Positions 31,895-36,957 of a DNA stretch of 36,957 nt are shown in pieces. Source of the stretch: UMGS1601 sp900553335. Its GTDB lineage: Bacteria; Bacillota; Clostridia; Oscillospirales; Ruminococcaceae. The notes beneath the pieces were generated by a model. That model was not told the origin of the DNA and did no database searches. It saw nothing but the letters and a program-made list of their open reading frames with translations. The position numbers and the translations under genes are program-made. The number at the start of each line of letters is the position of its first letter. Positions within the stretch are counted from its first letter, which is position 1. The stretch lies in NCBI GenBank assembly GCA_937920725.1, contig CALEUW010000002.1:1-36957 (forward strand). The letters are read 5' to 3'.

Positions 31895-31923
31895 TTGTCA
31901 ATTATTGTATTTAGTAGTATAAT
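31895..31923 (+). promoter_or_regulatory. Promoter of the transcarboxylase-like operon
   Basis: TTGTCA (31895-31900), 17-bp spacer, TATAAT (31918-31923). The leader has a 6-bp hairpin, ATAGCC/GGCTAT (31940-31957), shortly before the ribosome site. Confidence 0.8.
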
Positions 31924-31984
31924 AAGATCATGATTTATAATAGCCGTAGTAGGCTATATCAATAGAATGATTGGAGGAAAAAGA

Positions 31985-33331
31985 ATGAGTACTCAGACTG
32001 TTTTGTCTGCAAAGGGTAGGCTCAAAGTCCTTTTTGACGGCGGAGTATTTACGGAAATTGCATCAAGCGTTAAGTCTGGCGATGATTTAAGCGGAGTTGT
32101 TACAGCTTTTGGTTATGTAAACGAAAATCCCGTATATGCTTTTGCTCAGGATCCTGAAAATAAAAATGGAGCGCTCACTAAAGAGCAGACTAAGAAGCTT
32201 GTTAAAATTTATGATTTAGCTGCAAAGACAGGACTTCCTGTTGTGGGAATTTATGATTCTTACGGTGCAGATGTAAGCGATGCTGTAATCGCACTTGATG
32301 GATACGGAGAGTGGCTCAATAGAGTAAGTACGCTTTCCGGAGTTGTTCCGCAAATATCTCTTATTGCAGGGACTTGTGCTTCGACTGCTGCCATGATTGC
32401 AGTATCGGCAGATTTTGTTGTGATGACAAAGGATGCTGAACTGTTTATTACTCCGAACAGCGAGGATAAGGAATTGTCCGTAACTGCTGCCCAAAACGGA
32501 ACGGCGTCAATAGTTTGCGATGATTTTGAATCAAGCGCACAGACTGTAAAAGATATTATATCTAGACTTCCGCAGAATAATATATCTGAAGTACCTATGT
32601 TTGAATTTTCAGCGCCTGCAACTCTTGATTTTTCAAACGCTGAGAAGTCCGCTGAAAGTATTTTCGATGATGGAAGCGTGCTTGAACTCTACGCTGATTT
32701 CGGAAGATCTGCATATACAGCTCTTGCTACCTTAAACGGTGCGTCTGTTGGAGTTGTTGCTACAAATAAGAGCGAGAAAAAGCTTAATGCTGACGACGCT
32801 TCAAAGATTGCAAGATTTGTAAGAACCTGTGATGCATTCTCGCTTCCTGTAATCACATTGGTTGATACTAAGGGCTTTGCATCCTGTGAAAAGGCTCAGA
32901 TAAACGGTGCTGTTAAACAGCAGGCTAAGGTTGCAAGCGCTTATGCGGAGGCAACAACAATTAAGGTTTCTGTTGTTTTGGGAAAAGCTTACGGCTCGGC
33001 ATTTATAGCTCTTGCCGGAAAGAGCGCAAATTCAGATATGGTATATGCTGTGGATACAGCGGTTATTTCTTCGATTGATCCTATAACTGCTGTTGAGTTT
33101 TTGTATCACGACAAGCTTAAAGGAGCCGAGAATGTTAAGGCGCTCAGAGAGTCTTTAGCAAAAGAATATGAAGTGAATGAAGCATCAGCGGGTAAGGCTG
33201 CTGAAAAAATGGCTGTAGACGAAGTGGTATCTAAAGAAGACATAAGAAATTCGATTATCTCCGCTATAGAAATGCTGGTTGGAAAGAGGGTTTCGAACCT
33301 TCCGAAAAAGCATTCAAACAGCCCGTTTTAA
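31985..33331 (+). CDS. Acyl-CoA carboxyltransferase subunit (MmdA/12S-like), divergent
   Basis: A 448-residue member of the biotin-dependent carboxyl transferase family (crotonase fold, two repeats). It would act on the acyl-CoA side. VTAFGYVNENPVYAFAQD, SGVVPQISLIAGTCA and VVLGKAYGSAFIAL fit the family. It is shorter than the ~510 residues of MmdA or transcarboxylase 12S because the N-terminal ~50 residues are missing. Both oxyanion loops are altered: CAGG becomes CAST (131-134) and AYGG becomes AYGS (335-338); the usual DSGGARIQ becomes DSYGADVS. It probably partners with the biotin carrier and OadA-like subunit next to it. The substrate is unclear. The start at 31985 follows GGAGG. Confidence 0.82.
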   Translation: MSTQTVLSAKGRLKVLFDGGVFTEIASSVKSGDDLSGVVTAFGYVNENPVYAFAQDPENKNGALTKEQTKKLVKIYDLAAKTGLPVVGIYDSYGADVSDAVIALDGYGEWLNRVSTLSGVVPQISLIAGTCASTAAMIAVSADFVVMTKDAELFITPNSEDKELSVTAAQNGTASIVCDDFESSAQTVKDIISRLPQNNISEVPMFEFSAPATLDFSNAEKSAESIFDDGSVLELYADFGRSAYTALATLNGASVGVVATNKSEKKLNADDASKIARFVRTCDAFSLPVITLVDTKGFASCEKAQINGAVKQQAKVASAYAEATTIKVSVVLGKAYGSAFIALAGKSANSDMVYAVDTAVISSIDPITAVEFLYHDKLKGAENVKALRESLAKEYEVNEASAGKAAEKMAVDEVVSKEDIRNSIISAIEMLVGKRVSNLPKKHSNSPF

Positions 33332-33364
33332 TTGACATTTATTCGGAAAGGAAAGGTTAAGATT

Positions 33365-33739
33365 ATGAAAAGATATAATATTACTGTTAATGGAACTCCA
33401 TACGATGTAGTAGTTGAAGAAGCTGATGCAACGGGCATTTTGCCGTCTGCTCCGGCAGTAGCTCCAACACCTGCTGCTTCTGCTCCGAAACCGGCAGCAG
33501 CTCCTGCTCCTGCTGTTGTTACAGGCGGAACAAATGTTGAAGCACCGATGCCGGGTGTTATTTTAGACGTAAAGGTAAATGTCGGAGATACTGTTTCAGA
33601 GGGCCAGGCTTTGTTTGTACTTGAGGCTATGAAAATGGAAAACGATGTAAATGCTCCTTGCTCGGGAACTATTGCATCAATTAGTGTTTCAAAGCAGGCT
33701 AATGTTGAAACAGGAACAGTTTTAGCTGTTATTAAGTAA
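33365..33739 (+). CDS. Biotin carboxyl carrier protein (biotin/lipoyl attachment)
   Basis: A 124-residue carrier whose biotin swings between two active sites. The C-terminal ~70 residues are the biotinyl domain with EAMKMEND and the biotinylated Lys90. The N-terminal strand segment (MKRYNITVNGTPYDVVVEE) is followed by an Ala/Pro hinge (27-52). The form is that of the 1.3S transcarboxylase or MmdC/GcdC carrier. The start at 33365 is chosen because a TTG at 33332 would read through the ribosome site. It lies 33 bases after the carboxyltransferase gene and 22 before the OadA-like gene. Confidence 0.92.
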   Translation: MKRYNITVNGTPYDVVVEEADATGILPSAPAVAPTPAASAPKPAAAPAPAVVTGGTNVEAPMPGVILDVKVNVGDTVSEGQALFVLEAMKMENDVNAPCSGTIASISVSKQANVETGTVLAVIK

Positions 33740-33761
33740 TTTACGAAAGGACTGAAAATAT

Positions 33762-35159
33762 ATGGCTAAGGTGAAAATTACTGAAACAGTCCTTAGAGAT
33801 GCTCATCAGTCGCTTATCGCAACACGAATGTCGCTTGAGGAAATGATGCCGATTCTTCCTGCAATGGATAAAGTCGGATTCCATTCATGCGAGGTTTGGG
33901 GCGGAGCAACCTTTGATTCATGTCTAAGATTCCTTGACGAAGATCCTTGGGACAGACTGAGGGCAATCAGAAAAGCAATGCCGAACACTAAGCTTCAGAT
34001 GCTTTTCAGAGGACAGAATATGCTTGGTTATCGTCATTATGCAGATGATGTACTTAAATATTTCGTTGAAAAAACAGTCGCTAACGGAATTGACATTATT
34101 AGAATCTTTGATGCACTTAATGATATAAGAAACCTTGAAACTGCAGTAGCTTCTGCTAAGAAAGAGGGAGCACACGCACAGATTGCAATTTCTTATACGC
34201 TCGGAGAGGTTTTTACAGACGACTATTATGTTGATTATGCGAAGAGAATCGAGTCGATCGGTGCGGATTCAATCTGTATTAAGGATATGGCAGCTCTTTT
34301 AACTCCGTATTCAACTGAAAAGCTTGTTAAGAAAATTAAAGCTTCCGTTTCTATTCCTGTTCAGCTTCACACTCATTATACATCGGGACTTGCTTCCATG
34401 TGTTTGCTTAAGGGTATCGAAGCAGGTGCAGATGTAATTGATACTGCGATGTCACCGCTTGCTCTTGGAACATCTCATGCTCCTACAGAGTCTATGGTAG
34501 CAGCTCTTCAAGGAACAGAATATGATACAGGCCTTGATCTTGTTGCTTTAACAGAGATCAGAGATTATTTCATGACTCTTCGTGAGAAATATATCAAAAA
34601 CGGTTTACTTGATCCTAAGATGCTTGCAACCGACGCAAACGCTCTTATTTATCAGGTTCCGGGCGGTATGTTATCAAATCTTCTTTCTCAGCTCAAGCAG
34701 GCAGGAAAAGAAGATAAACTCACAGAAGTTTTAAAGGAAGTTCCTAAGGTTCGTAAGGATTCGGGCTTCCCGCCGCTTGTTACTCCTACTTCTCAGATCG
34801 TAGGAACACAGGCAGTATTTAACGTTATTATGGGCGAGAGATATAAGACTGTTACTAAGGAATTCAAAGGACTCGTAAGAGGGGAATACGGAAAAACTCC
34901 TGTTGCTGTTGATCCTGAATTTCAGAAGAAAATCTGCGGTGATGAAGAGCCTATCACTTGCCGTCCTGCTGATCTTCTTGAACCTGAGCTTGATAAGCTT
35001 AAGGAAGAATGCGCCGAGTGGATTGAACAGGACGAAGATGTTTTGAGCTACGCTCAGTTTCCGAAGGTTGCGCCTAAGTTCTTTGAAAAGAGAAGAGATA
35101 AAAAGTACGGAATCGATTCAAATCATTCGGACTCCGATAAAAAGGTTATGCCTGTATAA
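33762..35159 (+). CDS. Oxaloacetate decarboxylase/transcarboxylase 5S-like subunit
   Basis: Transfers a carboxyl group between carboxybiotin and pyruvate (oxaloacetate side). The HMGL-like TIM barrel has TVLRDAHQS (metal ligand Asp13), Lys174 in CIKDMA (the carbamylated metal ligand) and LHTHYTSG (His203, His205). The PYC_OADA conserved carboxylase domain follows (~300-460). It has 465 residues and no fused biotin domain. It ends with a charged tail. With the two genes upstream this gives 12S-, 1.3S- and 5S-like subunits, the set of a soluble transcarboxylase. No OadB/MmdB membrane pump subunit or biotin carboxylase is adjacent. Confidence 0.92.
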   Translation: MAKVKITETVLRDAHQSLIATRMSLEEMMPILPAMDKVGFHSCEVWGGATFDSCLRFLDEDPWDRLRAIRKAMPNTKLQMLFRGQNMLGYRHYADDVLKYFVEKTVANGIDIIRIFDALNDIRNLETAVASAKKEGAHAQIAISYTLGEVFTDDYYVDYAKRIESIGADSICIKDMAALLTPYSTEKLVKKIKASVSIPVQLHTHYTSGLASMCLLKGIEAGADVIDTAMSPLALGTSHAPTESMVAALQGTEYDTGLDLVALTEIRDYFMTLREKYIKNGLLDPKMLATDANALIYQVPGGMLSNLLSQLKQAGKEDKLTEVLKEVPKVRKDSGFPPLVTPTSQIVGTQAVFNVIMGERYKTVTKEFKGLVRGEYGKTPVAVDPEFQKKICGDEEPITCRPADLLEPELDKLKEECAEWIEQDEDVLSYAQFPKVAPKFFEKRRDKKYGIDSNHSDSDKKVMPV

Positions 35160-35164
35160 TGAAC

Positions 35165-35197
35165 AAAAAGCCTGTCTTTTAAGATGGGCTTTTTTAA
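35165..35197 (+). terminator. Terminator of the transcarboxylase-like operon
   Basis: AAAAGCCTGTCTT (35166-35178) pairs with AAGATGGGCTTTT (two G-U pairs), followed by TTTAAAT. Confidence 0.8.
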
Positions 35198-35260
35198 ATA
35201 AATGAGTGAATTAAATAAAATTTTAAAATTATAAAAACTTAATTTTGTATAAAAACGCCT

Positions 35261-35289
35261 TTGAAATTTTTTTGTTTTTTTGATACAAT
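35261..35289 (+). promoter_or_regulatory. Promoter of the MATE gene leader
   Basis: TTGAAA (35261-35266), 17-bp spacer very rich in T, TACAAT (35284-35289). Transcription would start about 10 bases before the leader hairpin. Confidence 0.65.
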
Positions 35290-35307
35290 TTTTATAGTCG
35301 AGTAGCA

Positions 35308-35355
35308 AAAAAGCGTAAGTCCAGACATATTACGAGGACTTACGCTTTTTGTTTG
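35308..35355 (+). promoter_or_regulatory. Attenuator-like hairpin in the MATE gene leader
   Basis: A perfect 15-bp stem, 35308-35322 with 35336-35350, around a 13-base loop. Its 3' arm ends in TTTTT and GTTTG follows. It lies between the promoter and the MATE ribosome site (AAGGAG, 35365-35370). GAGGAC (35334-35339) can instead pair with GTCCTC (35355-35360), which breaks the stem. It looks like a transcription attenuator but has no recognisable aptamer. Confidence 0.6.
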
Positions 35356-35379
35356 TCCTCAGATAAGGAGAAACAAATA

Positions 35380-36756
35380 ATGGAAAAAACTGAAAGTACA
35401 AACAAAATGGGAACCGAGTGTGTTTCAAAAGTTATGCTTAAAATGTCAATACCTATGATTTTATCAATGGTTTTGCAGGCTTTTTACAATATTGTAGACA
35501 GCGCATTCGTATCCAACATGGATAAAGGTGAAGTAGCTTTAAATGCTCTCACTTTGGCATTTCCTATCCAAATGCTGATTGTTGCTATTGGAATAGGAAC
35601 AGGAGTCGGCGCTAATGCTCTGATTTCAAAATGTTTAGGTGAGAAGAACTATGAAAGTGCAAGTAGGACAGCAGGAAACGCAATTTTCCTGGCGGTAATA
35701 ATATATATTATATTTTTGCTGTTCGGTTTATTCGGAGTAGAAGCTTATATTTCAACTCAGTCGAAAAATTCTGTAATTATAGCAATGGCTTGCACATATC
35801 TTAGAATTTGCTGTGTTATTTCTTTCGGAATGATTTTTTTCTCAATATTTGAAAAACTTCTGCAAGCTGCAGGAAAGTCGATTTTCTCTACTATTGCTCA
35901 GATTTTGGGTGCTGTAACAAATATCGTGCTTGATCCTATAATGATTTACGGCTGGCTGGGTTGTCCGGAACTTGGAGTAAGCGGTGCGGCATATGCTACT
36001 GTAATCGGACAGTGCGTTTCATTTTTAACAGCTCTTATTTTTCATTTGAAATTTAATAAAGAAATTTCAAACAAGCTAAAATACTTCACACCTTCTTCAA
36101 AGATAATCAAGCAAATCTATATGATAGGCTTGCCTGCAATTATTGCACAGGCTCTTATGTCCGTAATGACATATGCGCTTAACGTCATTTTGGTATCCGT
36201 AAATGAAGCAATGGTAACTGCATATGGTTTGTATTATAAGGTTCAGCAGTTTATTCTTTTTGCAGCATTCGGTGTAAGAGATGCAATAACTCCTATTGTT
36301 GCCTTTAATTTTGGAATGAGAAGTAAAAAGAGGATTAACGAAGGAATTAAATTTGGCTTGCTTTATACTATCATTATTATGCTTTTAGGAACTGCTGCGA
36401 TTGAAATCTTTGCTGATTCGTTTTCATCGCTGTTCGGTTTATCAGGCGTAACTGAAGACTATCTGATAAGCGCTATGAGAATAATATCTTTAAGCTTTGT
36501 CTTTGCAGGTATTAATATAGCTTTGCAAGGCGTTTTTCAAGCTGTAATGGGCGGATTGGAATCCCTTATTGTTTCTGTATTAAGACAGCTTGTTTTGGTA
36601 GTTCCGCCGGCGTATCTTCTAGCACTTGTGGCAAAAGGAAACAAAGATCTATCCTTTGTTATTTGGTTTACATTCTTATTTGCAGAAGTCGTAACAGTAG
36701 TGGTAGCTTATTTCCTGATGAAAAGAATTTACATAAAAAGAATTAATTCACTTTAA
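35380..36756 (+). CDS. MATE-family multidrug/metabolite exporter
   Basis: A 458-residue membrane transporter with about 12 helices in two bundles of six. It exports cationic or other small molecules using a Na+ or H+ gradient. The first helix has KMSIPMILSMVLQAFYNIVDSAFVS, and GEVALNALTLAFPIQMLIVAIGIGTGVGANALIS matches the NorM/DinF branch. The start at 35380 is set by AAGGAG 9 bases upstream; a TTG nine codons earlier overlaps that site. The gene is monocistronic behind a promoter-hairpin leader, so expression is probably conditional. The substrate is unknown. Confidence 0.9.
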   Translation: MEKTESTNKMGTECVSKVMLKMSIPMILSMVLQAFYNIVDSAFVSNMDKGEVALNALTLAFPIQMLIVAIGIGTGVGANALISKCLGEKNYESASRTAGNAIFLAVIIYIIFLLFGLFGVEAYISTQSKNSVIIAMACTYLRICCVISFGMIFFSIFEKLLQAAGKSIFSTIAQILGAVTNIVLDPIMIYGWLGCPELGVSGAAYATVIGQCVSFLTALIFHLKFNKEISNKLKYFTPSSKIIKQIYMIGLPAIIAQALMSVMTYALNVILVSVNEAMVTAYGLYYKVQQFILFAAFGVRDAITPIVAFNFGMRSKKRINEGIKFGLLYTIIIMLLGTAAIEIFADSFSSLFGLSGVTEDYLISAMRIISLSFVFAGINIALQGVFQAVMGGLESLIVSVLRQLVLVVPPAYLLALVAKGNKDLSFVIWFTFLFAEVVTVVVAYFLMKRIYIKRINSL

Positions 36757-36825
36757 TTATTTTAGAAATGCACTTTAAGGCGGGCTTTTTCTTATATCAA
36801 AGCTAAACTATACTTATATAAATAA

Positions 36826-36854
36826 TTGACTTGCTACTATTTTGGTGGTATACT
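36826..36854 (+). promoter_or_regulatory. Promoter of the glycosyltransferase gene
   Basis: TTGACT (36826-36831), 17-bp spacer, TATACT (36849-36854), 32 bp before the start codon. Confidence 0.75.
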
Positions 36855-36886
36855 ATTCTGTAGAATATTATTAAGGAGGAATCCAT

Positions 36887-36957
36887 GTGATACCTGCAGT
36901 ACTATACCTAGTTATCCCATGCTACAATGAGGAAGAGGTTTTATTAGATACATCAGA
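36887..36957 (+). CDS. Family 2 glycosyltransferase (N-terminus only)
   Basis: A partial gene of 23 codons cut by the window end. The translation from the GTG start is MIPAVLYLVIPCYNEEEVLLDTS. The segment LVIPCYNEEEVL is the first strand and nucleotide-sugar contact of family 2 glycosyltransferases of the DPM1/GtrB type. GGAGG lies 7 bases before the GTG; an ATG two bases earlier runs straight into a stop. It probably makes a polyprenyl-phosphate sugar; the specificity cannot be told from this part. Confidence 0.85.
   Translation, partial: MIPAVLYLVIPCYNEEEVLLDTS

Overview
The window comes from a low-GC, anaerobic, spore-forming Firmicute, most likely a Clostridia member close to Ruminococcus/Oscillospiraceae. 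This is inferred from AT-rich intergenic DNA, strong AGGAGG ribosome sites, sigma-A promoters with 17-bp spacers, oxygen-sensitive class III ribonucleotide reductase (nrdD/nrdG), a spore gene (ytfJ/gerW), the M50 protease-scpA-scpB-DUF2953-ytfJ-dacF-rluB gene order, and a lipoteichoic-acid synthase-like protein. No phage, CRISPR array, intact insertion sequence or rRNA was found.

Layout. 1-290: two plus-strand terminators from an upstream gene and a terminator for asnB. 291-2117 (-): asnB. 2325-2636: small membrane protein of unknown function. 2637-3117: nrdD control region with an NrdR-type operator. 3118-6633: nrdD, an intervening VOC-family gene, a foldable non-coding stretch ending in a terminator-like hairpin, then nrdG. 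6695-11298: rpsL, rpsG, fusA and tuf under consensus promoters. 11336-13331: a SAM methyltransferase, then an ECF sigma factor and zinc-finger anti-sigma pair with an ECF-like promoter. 13388-15076 (-): acetolactate synthase large subunit. 15318-17261: diguanylate cyclase with a LacI-like sensory domain. 17335-21958 (-): an MMPL/RND transporter and a secreted 837-residue rod of 56 LxxG heptads, divergent from a TetR regulator (22216-22833) with palindromic candidate operators between them. 22894-22969 (-): tRNA-Lys(UUU). 23295-25655: LTA synthase-like protein. 25755-25940 (-): rpmB. 26180-31883: housekeeping/sporulation cluster. 31985-35159: three genes with the subunit make-up of a soluble biotin-dependent transcarboxylase. 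35380-36756: MATE exporter behind a promoter-hairpin leader. 36887-end: start of a family 2 glycosyltransferase.

How the genes fit together. NrdD and its activase NrdG make dNTPs without oxygen. The str genes and tuf supply the translation machinery. The carboxyltransferase, biotin carrier and OadA-like subunits would move a carboxyl group between an acyl-CoA and a 2-oxoacid. The MMPL pump and heptad rod form an envelope operon that the TetR protein probably controls.

The most interesting non-standard signals are: the structured stretch before nrdG; the two copies of a dispersed palindromic element (23110-23160 and 28186-28236); the promoter-hairpin leader of the MATE gene; competing hairpins between rpsL and rpsG; the very regular two-armed heptad rod; and the divergent acyl-CoA-side subunit of the transcarboxylase-like operon. 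All calls come from reading the sequence; no database search or folding program was run.
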